Shown: positions 16,848-26,873, counted from the stretch's first letter. The stretch is DNA of 38,672 nucleotides from Pseudolabrys sp. Root1462 (GCF_001426945.1 NZ_LMFS01000001.1:1477061-1515732), one strand, 5' to 3'. Numbers and translations are program-made. The notes: generated from the letters alone by a model not told the origin.

Positions 16848-17753
16848 ATGAAAGCCATAGCCCTGCACATCGCCCCTCCGATCCTGGCCGTCCTCGCGAT
16901 GGTGTCCCTAGCCGGACCGATCGATCGCCCGGCGGACGCGGCGCCGATTGCCGCCCCCGTGCCGACCGGCGAGGCGGCAAAGCCGGTTGTGCTGGCATCG
17001 CATCGTGCGGTCTACGATCTCAAGCTCGCGCAATCGAGCGGGGCGCGCGGCGTTCAGGCGGTGCGCGGCCGCATCCTGTACGACTTTTCCGCCAGCGCCT
17101 GCGAAGGCTACGAACTCAATTTTCGCCAGGTGTCCGAACTCGATTCCGGCGAGGGCAAGACCGTACTGAGCGACTTGCGCTCGACAACCTGGGAGAACAA
17201 CGACGCCAGCAAATTCCGCTTCAACTCGGAAAACCTGCTCAACGACAAGACGACCGACACGGTCGATGGCAGCGCCGAACGCAAGGCGTCCGCAGTTTCG
17301 GTCGATCTCAAGCAGCCCAAGGACAAGACCTTCACGGTCCCGACTGACGTGGTGTTTCCGACCGAGCATATGCGCCGGATCATCGAGGCGGCGCGCGCTG
17401 GCAAAACCATCCTTGAATTTCCGGTCTATGACGGCTCCGAAACAGGCGAGAAGCTCTACAGCACGCTGACCGTGATCGGCCAGCCGATCGATCCGGCCAA
17501 GGACCCGGTGACCGATGCCGGCGCCAAGATCCCGGCGCTCGCCGGCATGCTGCGCTGGCCGGTGACGATCAGTTATTTCGAGAAGAAGAGTGAGGACGCC
17601 GAGCGTACCGGCGAACAGACGCCGGTGTATTCGATCGCCTTCGAGCTTTACGAGAACGGCATCTCGCGGGCGCTGACGCTGTATTACAGCGACTTCTCCA
17701 TCAAGGGCGAACTGACGTCGCTGGAGATGAAAAGCGAGAAAGCGTGCAAGTAG
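16848..17753 (+). CDS. eipB: EipB-like cell-envelope integrity protein (DUF1849)
   Basis: 301 residues. A signal sequence (hydrophobic about 7-24) directs it to the periplasm. The remainder fits DUF1849: HRAVYDLKLA near the mature N-terminus, a beta-rich body, and two cysteines at 85 (SACEGYEL) and 300 (EKACK). In Brucella EipB these positions form a conserved disulfide that closes a beta-spiral, and loss of the protein weakens the envelope. ATG at 16848 follows AAGGTG; a GTG two codons earlier is in frame. It stands alone and converges with dinB. The disulfide is inferred from the family. Confidence 0.88.
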   Translation: MKAIALHIAPPILAVLAMVSLAGPIDRPADAAPIAAPVPTGEAAKPVVLASHRAVYDLKLAQSSGARGVQAVRGRILYDFSASACEGYELNFRQVSELDSGEGKTVLSDLRSTTWENNDASKFRFNSENLLNDKTTDTVDGSAERKASAVSVDLKQPKDKTFTVPTDVVFPTEHMRRIIEAARAGKTILEFPVYDGSETGEKLYSTLTVIGQPIDPAKDPVTDAGAKIPALAGMLRWPVTISYFEKKSEDAERTGEQTPVYSIAFELYENGISRALTLYYSDFSIKGELTSLEMKSEKACK

Positions 17754-17804
17754 GCATCGTGTAATCAATTTCTGCTGAGATTACTCGATGTCAGGCGAAC
17801 AGGA

Positions 17805-19055
17805 TCAATCTTCTTCGATCGCCAGACCCTTCACCACCGCGGCCTTGCCGAACTTCTCGCGCAGCTTGTCGACCGCGTGTTCGGCCAGCGCGCCGCGACG
17901 GTCGATGAGATCGGCCATGTCCTCGCCGACGGCATCCTCGAGACTGCTGACCCCGATGCCGATCAACCGATAGCGCGTCGCGCCGACCTCGTTCCTGAGC
18001 ATGTCGCGTCCGGCCTCGAAGATGCGGCCCGCCAGTTGCGTCGAAGCGGGCAGGGAGCGCGACCGGGTGCGGATCTTGAAGTCGGCGCTCTTGAGCTTGA
18101 GCGTCACCGTGGAGCCGGTCAGGCGGGCCGCCTTGAGCCGTGACGATACCTTCTCGGTCAACTCCCACAGCGTCTGCTCCAGCGGCCGGAAGTCGCTGAT
18201 GTCGGTGTTGAACGTGGTTTCCGCCGAGACGCTCTTGGTCTCGCGCTCCGGATCGACCTTGCGGGTATCGATGCCGCGCGCCAGCCGCGACAGGCGCAGG
18301 CCTTCGTCGCCGTAGCGCCGCATCAGGTCGTGCTCGTCGGCGCGCTGCAGATCGGCGATGGTGCGGAAGCCGTCGGCGGCGAGCTTGGCGGCACTGACGG
18401 CGCCGACGCCGTAGATGAAGCCGACCGGGCGGGGCGCCAGAAACGCCACCGCCTCGGACGGACTGATGACGGCAAAGCCGCGCGGCTTGTCGAGGTCGGA
18501 GGCGATCTTGGCGAGGAATTTGTTGGCCGACAGGCCGATCGACACGGTGATGCCGATGTCGCGCTCGACGTCGCGGGCAAAGCGCGCCAGCACCTTGGCG
18601 GCGCTCATACCGTGCAGCCGCTCGGTGCCGGTGAGGTCGAGAAAGGCTTCGTCGATCGACAACGGCTCGACCTGCGGCGTCAGCGCCTGCATCGCGGCGC
18701 GCACCTGGCGGCCGACCGCGACGTATTTCTGCATGTTCGGCTTGAGCACCGTGGCCTGCGGGCAGCGGCTCATGGCTTCGAACATCGGCATCGCCGAACG
18801 CACGCCGTAGGTGCGGGCGATGTAGCAGCAGGTCGAGACCACGCCGCGCTTGCCGCCGCCGATGATCAGCGGCTTGTCGGCGAGCGAAGGATCGTCGCGC
18901 TTCTCGATCGTGGCGTAGAAGGCGTCGCAATCGATATGCGCCACCGACAAGGTCGCCAGCTCCGCATGGCGCAACAGCCGCGGCGAGCCGCAGGCCGGGC
19001 AGCGGCGCGCTGCGTCGGCCGTGTCGGTCAGGCAATCGCGGCAGAACGCGGTCAC
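17805..19055 (-). CDS. dinB: DNA polymerase IV (Y-family) with N-terminal zinc-ribbon-like segment
   Basis: 416 residues. Error-prone translesion polymerase. The Y-family signatures are clear: D42 and D44 in [12 protein letters not shown], with Y47 at the steric-gate position, and the catalytic pair D135-E136 in [11 protein letters not shown]. An extra N-terminal segment has C5-x2-C8 and C19-x2-C22, a likely zinc knuckle that E. coli DinB lacks but which occurs in rhizobial homologues. No C-terminal beta-clamp motif stands out. Its ATG overlaps the stop of the DUF3572 gene by four bases. I see no clear LexA box. Confidence 0.95.
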   Translation of the reverse strand: MTAFCRDCLTDTADAARRCPACGSPRLLRHAELATLSVAHIDCDAFYATIEKRDDPSLADKPLIIGGGKRGVVSTCCYIARTYGVRSAMPMFEAMSRCPQATVLKPNMQKYVAVGRQVRAAMQALTPQVEPLSIDEAFLDLTGTERLHGMSAAKVLARFARDVERDIGITVSIGLSANKFLAKIASDLDKPRGFAVISPSEAVAFLAPRPVGFIYGVGAVSAAKLAADGFRTIADLQRADEHDLMRRYGDEGLRLSRLARGIDTRKVDPERETKSVSAETTFNTDISDFRPLEQTLWELTEKVSSRLKAARLTGSTVTLKLKSADFKIRTRSRSLPASTQLAGRIFEAGRDMLRNEVGATRYRLIGIGVSSLEDAVGEDMADLIDRRGALAEHAVDKLREKFGKAAVVKGLAIEED

Positions 19056-19351
19056 GGGATTTCGCGCTCCCAGGGCTGGCCGCCCAGCGCGGTGTGGGCG
19101 CGGAAGATATCGTCGGGAGAGCAGGAGGCGGCGGCGATGAATTCCGTCGCCAGCGCTTCGTCCGAGGCGATGTAGGCGAGCACGCCGGCGAGGAAGCCGG
19201 GCGCGGTGCTGGCCTCGCGAATCCCGGCCGGATCGAGCCCGGTGACGGAGAAGAAGCGGGTTAACCTTTCCGAATCTTCAGCAAGGAAGCTAAGCGCTTG
19301 AATCGCAAGCGCTTCTGCGGCTTCCGGCGACATGCCGCGGGGGCCTTTCAT
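19052..19351 (-). CDS. DUF3572 family protein
   Basis: 99 residues, mostly helical, acidic, no signal or membrane segment. It matches the small DUF3572 family of alphaproteobacteria ([29 protein letters not shown]), whose function is unknown. It overlaps dinB by four bases and so is probably co-translated with it; this suggests, but does not show, a role with translesion synthesis. ATG at 19351 has AAAGG twelve bases upstream; an ATG six codons later is an alternative. It is divergent from divK. Confidence 0.85.
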   Translation of the reverse strand: MKGPRGMSPEAAEALAIQALSFLAEDSERLTRFFSVTGLDPAGIREASTAPGFLAGVLAYIASDEALATEFIAAASCSPDDIFRAHTALGGQPWEREIP

Positions 19352-19479
19352 TGATCGAATTTGCCTTTCCGTAACAAATCACCACTAACGTCGAACGTGG
19401 ATCATAGCCCAGAGGCGCGGCCGCCCGGATGCCGCGACGACAGCGGGGCAGGCGCTTCCTGGGGACAACGGGGCGGAAC

Positions 19480-19851
19480 ATGGCGAAGACCGTCCTGATC
19501 GTCGAGGACAACGAACTGAACATGAAGCTCTTCCACGATCTGCTGGAAGCGCATGGCTACGACGTGGTGGGCACCCGCAGCGGCATCGACGCGCTGGATC
19601 TGGCCCGCCAGCACCGGCCCGACCTCATTCTGATGGATATCCAGCTGCCGGAAGTGTCCGGACTCGAAGTCACCAAGTGGCTCAAGGATGATCCAGAGCT
19701 GAAGACCATTCCCGTCGTCGCCGTCACCGCTTTTGCGATGAAGGGCGACGAGGAAAGGATCCGGGAGGGCGGCTGCGAAGCCTACCTGTCGAAGCCGATC
19801 TCGGTGGGCAAGTTCATCGAGACCGTTCGTCACTTCCTCGGCCCGGCCTGA
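19480..19851 (+). CDS. divK: Single-domain response regulator DivK
   Basis: 123 residues, one receiver domain and nothing else. The phosphoacceptor is D53 in [10 protein letters not shown], acidic residues D10/N11 lie at the first loop, and the switch T/K positions ([15 protein letters not shown]) are intact. DivK is phosphorylated by PleC/DivJ-type kinases and controls the DivL-CckA-CtrA pathway that sets cell-cycle and polarity decisions. ATG at 19480 follows GGCGGAA. pleD begins 24 bases downstream, the conserved divK-pleD operon. Confidence 0.96.
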   Translation: MAKTVLIVEDNELNMKLFHDLLEAHGYDVVGTRSGIDALDLARQHRPDLILMDIQLPEVSGLEVTKWLKDDPELKTIPVVAVTAFAMKGDEERIREGGCEAYLSKPISVGKFIETVRHFLGPA

Positions 19852-19875
19852 CCGGTCCCGTATCATGGTGTTGAA

Positions 19876-21249
19876 ATGACCGCCCGCGTACTCGTCGTCG
19901 ATGACATTCCGGCCAATGTGAAATTGCTGGAGGCGCGGCTGTCGGCGGAATATTTCGACGTCGCCACCGCCTTCAGCGGCACCGAGGCGCTGGCGCTGTG
20001 CGAACGCGCCGAATGCGACATCGTGCTGCTCGACGTCATGATGCCGGACATGGACGGCTTCGAAGTCTGCCGCCGGCTGAAGTCCAACCCAGCGACGCAT
20101 CATATTCCGGTGGTCATGGTCACCGCGCTCGACCAGCCGTCCGACCGCATCAAGGGCCTCGAAGCCGGCGCCGACGATTTCCTGACCAAGCCGGTAAGCG
20201 ACGTGGCGCTGATCTCGCGCGTGCGCTCGCTGACGCGGCTGAAGATGGTGACCGACGAACTGCGCATGCGCGCGCTGACGTCGCGCGAAATCGGCATCGA
20301 AAGTCCGGAACGCGAGGCGGTGGCCGACACCGGCCGCAAGGGCCGCATCCTCATCATCGACGACCGCGCCTCGTCCTACGAGCGCATCGCCACCACGCTC
20401 GGCGCCGAGCATACGGTCGACGTGCAGTCCGATCCGAAGGAAGCGCTGTTCCGCGCCGCCGAAGGCGATTACGAACTGCTGATCGTGTCGCTGGGGCTTG
20501 CCGATTTCGATGGCCTGCGGCTGTGCAGCCAGGTGCGCTCGCTCGAGCGCACGCGCAGTATCCCGATCCTCGCCATCGCCGAGCCGGACAACAACGCCAA
20601 GCTGGTGCGCGGCCTCGAGATCGGCATCAACGACTACCTGATCCGCCCGATCGACAAGAACGAAATGCTGGCGCGCGTGCGCACCCAGATCAAGCGCAAG
20701 CGCTACACCGACCGGCTGCGCGACAATGTCGCGATGTCGATCGAGATGGCGATCACCGACGCGCTGACCGGGCTGCATAATCGCCGCTACATGGAAACGC
20801 ATCTCGGCGCGCTGACCGAGCAGGCGGCGCAGCGCGGCAAGCCGCTCGCGGTGCTGATCCTCGACATCGACTTCTTCAAGTCGATCAACGACGGCCACGG
20901 CCACGATGCCGGCGACGACGTGCTGCGCGAATTTGCGGTGCGCATCCGCAAGTCGATCCGCAACATCGATCTGGCCTGCCGCTACGGCGGCGAGGAGTTC
21001 GTCATCGTCATGCCGGAAACCGACATCGCGGTGGCAGGCATGGTGGCCGAGCGCATCCGCCGCAAGATCGCCTCCGAGCCGTTCGCGATCCAGCAGGGCG
21101 AGAAGCAGATCAACGTCACGCTGTCGATCGGCATCGCCGCCCTGGGCGCGGCAGGCGACAACGCCGCCGCGATGCTCAAGCGCGCCGACCAGGCGCTGTA
21201 CCGCGCCAAGCGCGACGGCCGTAACCGCGTGGTCCAGGAAGCGGCGTAG
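19876..21249 (+). CDS. pleD: Diguanylate cyclase response regulator PleD
   Basis: 457 residues: REC1 (about 1-120) with phosphoacceptor D53, REC2 (about 155-275), which lacks the acceptor and has Ser at 205 in LLIVSLGLAD, and GGDEF (about 285-455) with GGEEF at 371-375. It makes cyclic di-GMP from two GTP when REC1 phosphorylation drives dimerisation through REC2. The product-inhibition I-site RNID is at 362-365, at its usual spacing before GGEEF. In Caulobacter PleD drives the flagellum-to-stalk switch. It is co-transcribed with divK, and its stop lies 17 bases from the convergent hemolysin III gene. Confidence 0.96.
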   Translation: MTARVLVVDDIPANVKLLEARLSAEYFDVATAFSGTEALALCERAECDIVLLDVMMPDMDGFEVCRRLKSNPATHHIPVVMVTALDQPSDRIKGLEAGADDFLTKPVSDVALISRVRSLTRLKMVTDELRMRALTSREIGIESPEREAVADTGRKGRILIIDDRASSYERIATTLGAEHTVDVQSDPKEALFRAAEGDYELLIVSLGLADFDGLRLCSQVRSLERTRSIPILAIAEPDNNAKLVRGLEIGINDYLIRPIDKNEMLARVRTQIKRKRYTDRLRDNVAMSIEMAITDALTGLHNRRYMETHLGALTEQAAQRGKPLAVLILDIDFFKSINDGHGHDAGDDVLREFAVRIRKSIRNIDLACRYGGEEFVIVMPETDIAVAGMVAERIRRKIASEPFAIQQGEKQINVTLSIGIAALGAAGDNAAAMLKRADQALYRAKRDGRNRVVQEAA

Positions 21250-21266
21250 CGGTTCTTAACCCGCCC

Positions 21267-21908
21267 TCACACCACCGAGGTCAGCACGGCGCCGTAGTGG
21301 CAGGCTGCCGCCAGCAGCACGAAGCCGTGCCAGATCGCGTTCTGAAAGCGCAGGCTTTCCCAGACGTGGAAAATGACGCCGGCGGAATACAGGACGCCGC
21401 CGGCGACGATCAGCGCCAGCGTGAGCGGCGCCAGCGCCGCCGCCATCGGCCCGATGACGAAAAGGCCGCTCCAGCCCATGACGAGATAGAGCGCGATCGA
21501 GGCGCGGTCGAAACGGCCGGGGAAGAACAGCTTGAGAGCGATGCCGGCGAACGCCGAGACCCACTGCACGACGAGGATGGCGTCCGATGCCGTGCCGTGC
21601 ATCGGCAGCACGAAGGCGGTGTAGGTCGCGGCGATCAGGAGATAGATCGCCGAATGGTCGCAGCGCCGCAGCCACCATTTGAACGGCGTCAGCGGCCACA
21701 GATTGTAGGCGGCGGAAAAGCCGATCATCGCGGCGAGGCCGGCGATGTAGATCGCAACCGCGGTGAGCTGCGAGACGTTGGCGTGGTGGACGGCCAGGAT
21801 CATGAGCGCCGCGCCGCCGCCGATGGCGAGCGCAATACCGAGCCCATGCACGACGGCATCGGCGATGGTCTCGGCGCGGTCGTAGTTCCAGGTGATCGGC
21901 GCGTTCAT
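21267..21908 (-). CDS. Hemolysin III / PAQR-like membrane protein
   Basis: 213 residues with seven predicted membrane helices, belonging to the HlyIII (YqfA, PAQR-related) family. Conserved polar residues that could bind zinc inside the membrane are present: VVHGLG near the start, CDHSAIYLLIAATYT in the middle and WHGFVLLAAACHY at the end. Bacterial members are named for hemolytic activity of one homologue; the physiological role is not settled and some may act as hydrolases. ATG at 21908 best matches family starts, but no convincing ribosome site is seen and an ATG four codons upstream is possible. Confidence 0.88.
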   Translation of the reverse strand: MNAPITWNYDRAETIADAVVHGLGIALAIGGGAALMILAVHHANVSQLTAVAIYIAGLAAMIGFSAAYNLWPLTPFKWWLRRCDHSAIYLLIAATYTAFVLPMHGTASDAILVVQWVSAFAGIALKLFFPGRFDRASIALYLVMGWSGLFVIGPMAAALAPLTLALIVAGGVLYSAGVIFHVWESLRFQNAIWHGFVLLAAACHYGAVLTSVV

Positions 21909-22091
21909 GCCGCGGAGCATGAAGGGGGAATGGGGCAGGGGGATGACGGGGAGACGACGCGGGGCATTGGCCGCATGGAGCGAATGGCCATGCCGGGCGG
22001 CGCAGGGGCGGACTGGAGTCGAGATGTGAGCACCTGCGTGTTCTGCTATCCGTCGATCCGGTCTGATGCGGGGGCCGATAACGTGCGCGCA

Positions 22092-22493
22092 ATGCAATGG
22101 CTGGCAGGGGTTGTTTTGATCGCCACGATCATGTCGTGCCTGACGCGCGGTACGCTGCGCGCGGACGGCGCGGCGATCACTGATCATGATCTGGCGGACG
22201 CCAGGAAGGTTGTCGAAGCCGTTGCCGCGTCTCCCAAGCAGACCAGGCTCTTTTGCGACTGGTTCCGCAAGCAAGCGAGGATGGTCGAGGCCCTGAGCGG
22301 CGGAAGCCGGCGGCAGGAAGAAATACGGGTGATCACAGAAGCGTCCCAGGCGGCCTACAGGAAATTAGGCCCGGCATTTGCGAGGGCGCGTGAGATTTCC
22401 AGTTTGGCCACTTTTCGCAAGGATGAGCTCGCGCGGTCCGTCAATGATGCTTGGTCCGCACTGACCGCCCGGTGCGCTGGCGGATCGGTCTAG
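22092..22493 (+). CDS. Small secreted hypothetical protein
   Basis: 133 residues. The first ~25 residues (QWLAGVVLIATIMSCLTRGTLRADG) look like a signal peptide. The mature part is helical with two cysteines, in LFCDWFRKQ and TARCAGG, likely able to pair in the periplasm. ATG at 22092 is chosen; the frame stays open far upstream only because it is antisense to the hemolysin III gene. I do not recognise the family. It is divergent from the hemolysin III gene and followed by a palindrome. Confidence 0.6.
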   Translation: MQWLAGVVLIATIMSCLTRGTLRADGAAITDHDLADARKVVEAVAASPKQTRLFCDWFRKQARMVEALSGGSRRQEEIRVITEASQAAYRKLGPAFARAREISSLATFRKDELARSVNDAWSALTARCAGGSV

Positions 22494-22562
22494 GGCCTGC
22501 CGATTTGAAGGCCACCGACATGGATGTCGCCGTTTGCTCTGGGCCCCGCCAACAAAACGTAA

Positions 22563-22585
22563 ATGGCCGGGACAAGCCCGGCCAT
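22563..22585. repeat. Perfect inverted repeat between convergent genes
   Basis: ATGGCCGGG (22563-22571) and CCCGGCCAT (22577-22585) form a perfect nine-base stem around ACAAG. The form ATGGCCGGGACAAGCCCGGCCAT is a familiar dispersed repeat in Bradyrhizobium-like genomes. It lies between two convergent genes and may help end transcripts from both sides, though no long T run follows. Confidence 0.65.
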
Positions 22586-22606
22586 GACGTATGAATTAAA
22601 GCGCTC

Positions 22607-22855
22607 TCACTCCGCCTTCTTCTTCGCCTTGGTCTTCTTTTTCTTCACCGGCTCCGGCGGATTGGCGGCGAGGTCGGCGGCGTCCTTGGCTTCGCGGGCG
22701 AGCCGGAGCGCGCGCAGCTTCGCCGTCTTCTCGCGCATGGCGACCGCGGCGGCCTCATATTCCGCCGCAGCCACGATGCCGTCGCGCGCCTGATCCTGGC
22801 GGCGCTTCAGTTTTGCTTTCGCGTCCGGTGACGCGGGGTTGCTCGATTTGTTCAG
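22607..22855 (-). CDS. Small basic helical protein downstream of nrdJ
   Basis: 82 residues if started at CTG 22855. Strongly charged, with a long helix (KLKRRQDQARDGIVAAAEYE and on through AKLRALRLAREAKDAADL) and a lysine-rich tail (VKKKKTKAKKKAE). Homologues I recall in this order are short proteins beginning near NK/SK and sometimes labelled transcriptional regulators; no DNA-binding fold is evident. The choice of start is odd: a strong AGAGGAGG sits five bases before CTG, while the alternative GTG at 22888 overlaps the nrdJ stop as GTGA but has no ribosome site. Either way it is probably co-transcribed with nrdJ. Confidence 0.6.
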   Translation of the reverse strand: MNKSSNPASPDAKAKLKRRQDQARDGIVAAAEYEAAAVAMREKTAKLRALRLAREAKDAADLAANPPEPVKKKKTKAKKKAE

Positions 22856-22884
22856 CGAGGCCTCCTCTTGTGGAGTTCGTCCTA

Positions 22885-25800
22885 TCACGAACAACCGCTG
22901 GTCGCACCACATGTGTCGCACTTCATGCAGGTACCGTTGCGCACCAGGGTGAAGTTACCGCATTCGCCGCACATTTCGCCTTCGTAACCCTTGGCCTTGG
23001 CTTCGGCGCGGCGTTCGGAGGCGATCGCCTTGGCGTTCGCCTGCGGCGCCGGCTGGGCCAGACCGACTTCGAGCTGCTGGGCCGGGGACAGTTTAGCCTC
23101 CGGCTCGGCTTTCAGCGCGGTAGCCGCATGCGCACCGCCAAAAGCCGTCACTTTCGCAGTCGCGACCGAGGCTGTGCCGGCTGATGACGGGGAGGCCACC
23201 ACCTGCAGCTTGTCCGGTCGCGAGCGGGTCAGACCCTTGGAGATGAAGTTCGGCGCGGCCTTGCCTTCGCTCTCGCCGGCGCCCAGGGCATCGAAGCCGC
23301 CCTGGCTCGGATCGACATGGGCGAGGTCGTAGCGCTCGAGATACGACACCGCCAGTTCGCGGAACACGTAGTCGAGGATCGAGGTGGCGTATTTGATCGA
23401 GTCGTTGCCCTGCACCGGACCCTGCGGCTCGAAGCGGGTGAAGGTGAAGGCATCGACATATTCCTCGAGCGGCACGCCATATTGCAGGCCGAGCGAGATG
23501 GCGATGGCGAAGTTGTTGAGCAGCGAGCGCAGCGCCGCGCCTTCCTTGTGCATGTCGACGAAGATCTCGCCGAGACGGCCGTCGTCATATTCGCCGGTGC
23601 GCAGATAGACCTTGTGGCCGCCGACCACGGCCTTCTGCGTGTAGCCCTTGCGGCGCGACGGCAGCTTCTCGCGCTCGCGCAGCACGGTGACGCGCTCGAC
23701 GATCTTCTCGACCACCTTCTCGGCGAGGCCAGTGGCGCGCGCCGCCGCCGACTTGTCGAGGAAGGTTTCGATCGCATCGTCCTCGTCGTCCTCATCGGCG
23801 ATGAGCTGCGAGTTGAGCGGCTGCGACAGCTTGGAGCCGTCGCGGTACAGCGCGTTGGCCTTCAGCGCCAGGCGCCACGACTGCATGTAGGCGTCCTTGC
23901 AGTCCTCGACGGTGGCCTCGTTCGGCATGTTGATGGTCTTGGAGATCGCGCCCGAGATGAAGGGCTGCGCCGCAGCCATCATCTTGATGTGGCTGTCGAC
24001 CGACAGGTAGCGCTTGCCGATCTTGCCGCACGGATTGGCGCAATCGAACACCGAATAGTGTTCGAGCTTGAGGTGCGGCGCGCCTTCCACGGTCATGGCG
24101 CCGCAGACATGGATGTTGGCGGCCTCGATCTCGCGCTTGCCGAAGCCGATGGCGGCGAGCAGGTCGAAGGTCGGCGCGGCAAGCTGTTCGGCCGACAGGC
24201 CGAGCACGTCGCGGCAGAACGCTTCGCCGATCGTCCACTTGTTGAAGACGAACTTGATGTCGAACGCGGTCGGCAGCGCCTTCTCGACCTTGGCGATGAT
24301 CTCGTCGGTGAAGCCCTTGGCCTTCAGCGTGGTGTGGTTGATGCCCGGGGCCTGCGCCAGCGAGCCGTGGCCGACGGCATAGACCTCGATCTCGGCGATC
24401 TCGGCTTCCGAGTAGCCGAGCGTGCGCAATGCCTCGGGCACGGCGCGGTTGATGATCTTGAAGTAGCCGCCGCCGGCGAGCTTCTTGAACTTCACCAGCG
24501 CGAAGTCGGGCTCGATGCCGGTGGTGTCGCAATCCATGACCAGGCCGATCGTGCCGGTCGGCGCGATCACGGTGGCCTGCGCGTTGCGGTAGCCGTGCTT
24601 CTCGCCGAGCTCGATGGCGCGGTCCCAGGCGGCCTTGGCGTGGGCGACGAGCGCCTGGTCGGGGCAAGCGGCGTGGTCGAGCGGCACCGGGGCCTGCGAC
24701 AGCTTCTCATAGCCCTGGCGTTCGCCGTAAGCGGCGCGGCGATGGTTGCGCATGACGCGCAGCATGTGCTCGCGGTTCTTCTTGTAGCCGGGGAACGGAC
24801 CCTGCTTCTCCGCCATCTCGGCCGAGGTGGCGTAGGACACGCCGGTCATGATCGCGGTCAGCGCGCCCGCGTAAGCGCGGCCGGCATCCGAGTCATAAGA
24901 CAGACCCGAGGTCATCAGCAGGCCGCCGATATTGGCGTAGCCGAGGCCGAGCGTGCGGAATTCGTACGAGAGCTGGGCGATTTCCTTGGACGGGAATTGC
25001 GCCATCAGCACCGAGATTTCCAGCACCACGGTCCACAAGCGGACGGCGTGCTCGTAGCTCTCGACCTCGAACTGGCCGGTCTTGCCGTCGCGGAAGGTGA
25101 GGAGGTTCAGCGACGCGAGGTTGCAGGCCGTGTCGTCGAGGAACATGTACTCGGAGCACGGATTGGAGCCGCGGATGTCACCGGAGGCCGGGCAGGTGTG
25201 CCAGTCGTTGACGGTGGTGTGGAACTGCAGGCCCGGATCGGCGCAGGCCCAGGCGGCGTAGCCGATCTTTTCCCACAGGTCGCGCGCCTGCACGGTCTTG
25301 GCGACCTTGCCGTTCTTGCGGAACGTCAGATCCCACTTGCCGTCGGCTTCGACCGCCTTGAGGAACTGGTCGTCGACGCGCACCGAGTTGTTCGAGTTCT
25401 GGCCCGACACGGTGAGATAGGCATCGCTGTCCCAGTCGGTGTCGTAGGTCGGGAAGTCGATATCGGTGTAGCCCTGCTTGGCAAATTGAATGACGCGCTT
25501 GATGAAGTTGTCCGGCACATAGGCCTTGCGGGCGAGCTTGATCTCGCGCTTCAGCGCCGGGTTCTTGTCCGGATTGAAGCAGTCGTCGTCCGAGCCCTCG
25601 CAGTTGACGCAGGCCTTCATCACGGCCTTGAGGTGCTTCTGGTTGATCTTCGAGCCGGTGACGAGCGCCGCCACCTTCTGCTCTTCCTGCACCTTCCAGT
25701 CGATGTACTTCTCGATATCCGGATGATCGGCATCGACGATCACCATCTTCGCGGCGCGGCGCGTCGTGCCGCCCGACTTGATGGCGCCGGCGGCGCGGTC

Positions 25801-26583
25801 GCCGATCTTAAGGAACGACATCAGGCCCGACGACTTGCCGCCGCCCGACAGGCGCTCGCCTTCGCCGCGCAGGTTGGAGAAGTTGGTGCCGGTGCCGGAG
25901 CCGTATTTGAACAGGCGCGCCTCGCGGACCCACAGATCCATGATGCCGCCTTCGTTCACCAGATCGTCGCTGATCGACTGGATGAAGCAGGCGTGCGGCT
26001 GCGGATGCTCGTAGGACGACTTCGACTTGGTCAGCTTGCCGGTCTGGAAGTCGACGTAATAGTGGCCCTGCGACGGACCGTCGATGCCATAGGCCCAGTG
26101 CAGGCCGGTGTTGAACCACTGCGGCGAGTTCGGCGCGCACATCTGCTTGGCCAGCATGGCGCGCAGTTCGTCATAGAAGGCGTGAGCGTCTTCCTCGGTG
26201 TCGAAGTAGCCGCCCTTCCAGCCCCAGTAGGCCCAGGTGCCGGCCAGACGATCGAACACCTGCTTGGAGGAGTGCTCGCCGATATAGCGCTCCTTCTCCG
26301 GCAGCGCGGCGAGCGCTTCCGTGTCGGCGACCGAGCGCCAGAGGAACGAGGGGACGGAGTTCTCTTCGACCTTCTTCAGGCGGGCGGGCACGCCGGCCTT
26401 GCGGAAATACTTCTGCGCGAGGACGTCGGACGCCACCTGCGACCAGAATTCGGGCACCTCGACATTGTCCAGCTTGAAGACAATGGAGCCATCCGGATTC
26501 TTGATCTCTGACGTGGTCAGGCGGAAGTCGATCCCTGCATAAGCCTGGCCCGCTTCCTTGGTGTAGCGCCGTTCGATCCGCAT
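22885..26583 (-). CDS. nrdJ: Adenosylcobalamin-dependent (class II) ribonucleoside-diphosphate reductase
   Basis: 1232 residues. Reduces ribonucleotides to deoxyribonucleotides using a thiyl radical made by AdoCbl, so it needs no oxygen. The ten-stranded barrel signatures include [22 protein letters not shown] near residue 475, a later [22 protein letters not shown] and [12 protein letters not shown]-terminal zinc-ribbon-like tail, CGECGNF ... [12 protein letters not shown], supplies the exchange thiols and is typical of the long alphaproteobacterial form. A further Cys-rich patch is [14 protein letters not shown] at 26583 has GGGGA (26592-26596); a TTG five codons earlier overlaps that site and is rejected. 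The gene follows a ~290-base structured leader and an NrdR-like promoter. Confidence 0.96.
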   Translation of the reverse strand: MRIERRYTKEAGQAYAGIDFRLTTSEIKNPDGSIVFKLDNVEVPEFWSQVASDVLAQKYFRKAGVPARLKKVEENSVPSFLWRSVADTEALAALPEKERYIGEHSSKQVFDRLAGTWAYWGWKGGYFDTEEDAHAFYDELRAMLAKQMCAPNSPQWFNTGLHWAYGIDGPSQGHYYVDFQTGKLTKSKSSYEHPQPHACFIQSISDDLVNEGGIMDLWVREARLFKYGSGTGTNFSNLRGEGERLSGGGKSSGLMSFLKIGDRAAGAIKSGGTTRRAAKMVIVDADHPDIEKYIDWKVQEEQKVAALVTGSKINQKHLKAVMKACVNCEGSDDDCFNPDKNPALKREIKLARKAYVPDNFIKRVIQFAKQGYTDIDFPTYDTDWDSDAYLTVSGQNSNNSVRVDDQFLKAVEADGKWDLTFRKNGKVAKTVQARDLWEKIGYAAWACADPGLQFHTTVNDWHTCPASGDIRGSNPCSEYMFLDDTACNLASLNLLTFRDGKTGQFEVESYEHAVRLWTVVLEISVLMAQFPSKEIAQLSYEFRTLGLGYANIGGLLMTSGLSYDSDAGRAYAGALTAIMTGVSYATSAEMAEKQGPFPGYKKNREHMLRVMRNHRRAAYGERQGYEKLSQAPVPLDHAACPDQALVAHAKAAWDRAIELGEKHGYRNAQATVIAPTGTIGLVMDCDTTGIEPDFALVKFKKLAGGGYFKIINRAVPEALRTLGYSEAEIAEIEVYAVGHGSLAQAPGINHTTLKAKGFTDEIIAKVEKALPTAFDIKFVFNKWTIGEAFCRDVLGLSAEQLAAPTFDLLAAIGFGKREIEAANIHVCGAMTVEGAPHLKLEHYSVFDCANPCGKIGKRYLSVDSHIKMMAAAQPFISGAISKTINMPNEATVEDCKDAYMQSWRLALKANALYRDGSKLSQPLNSQLIADEDDEDDAIETFLDKSAAARATGLAEKVVEKIVERVTVLREREKLPSRRKGYTQKAVVGGHKVYLRTGEYDDGRLGEIFVDMHKEGAALRSLLNNFAIAISLGLQYGVPLEEYVDAFTFTRFEPQGPVQGNDSIKYATSILDYVFRELAVSYLERYDLAHVDPSQGGFDALGAGESEGKAAPNFISKGLTRSRPDKLQVVASPSSAGTASVATAKVTAFGGAHAATALKAEPEAKLSPAQQLEVGLAQPAPQANAKAIASERRAEAKAKGYEGEMCGECGNFTLVRNGTCMKCDTCGATSGCS

Positions 26584-26873
26584 CGTCTTAGTCCCCAAAT
26601 TCCGGGCGGCAGCGGCCGCCGATTATTCCAGACGGACCTGTCCCTGTCCGCCTTGCGTTCACTCAACCCTGACTGACACCCACCTGATGTAGGTCCGGGG
26701 CTCATTATCGGCACCCGGTGGAACTCCCGGGCTCCCTAAAGGGAACCCGCTACGCAACAGTCTGCCGTCCCCTGAAAACGCCTGAGGCGTCGATCAGGGC
26801 TCAAAACGCGACGTCACGTCGGTTTGGAGGTTCCGGCGGGAACTCATCGGCACGCATCACCCACACCGTACTG
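26584..26873 (-). promoter_or_regulatory. Long hairpin-rich nrdJ leader
   Basis: From the predicted start near 26874 to the nrdJ ATG there are ~290 untranslated bases full of stems (plus-strand positions): 26827-26845; 26770-26799, two stacked perfect stems; 26729-26748; 26714-26731, whose 3' arm overlaps the former so both cannot form together; 26682-26694; 26633-26650; and 26605-26620, GGCGGC/GCCGCC, nine bases upstream of the GGGGA site. Overlapping exclusive stems and a stem near the ribosome site are what a cis-regulatory RNA looks like. I do not see the conserved cobalamin-riboswitch B12 box. The folding is by eye only. Confidence 0.5.

Noticed and set aside
19259-19266. GGTTAACC as a CtrA half-site near divK
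   Set aside because: It lies inside the DUF3572 coding sequence and there is no second half-site at the right spacing.
23317-26511. Very long open frame antisense to nrdJ (about 1,060 codons, plus strand)
   Set aside because: It mirrors the high-GC third-position bias of nrdJ, its product is Arg/Ala/Val/His-rich without domains, and nrdJ on the other strand is unmistakable.
26584-26873. Cobalamin riboswitch
   Set aside because: Function of NrdJ makes it attractive, but no B12-box-like GCCACTG or AGYCMGGAGACC segment is visible; kept only as an unassigned structured leader.
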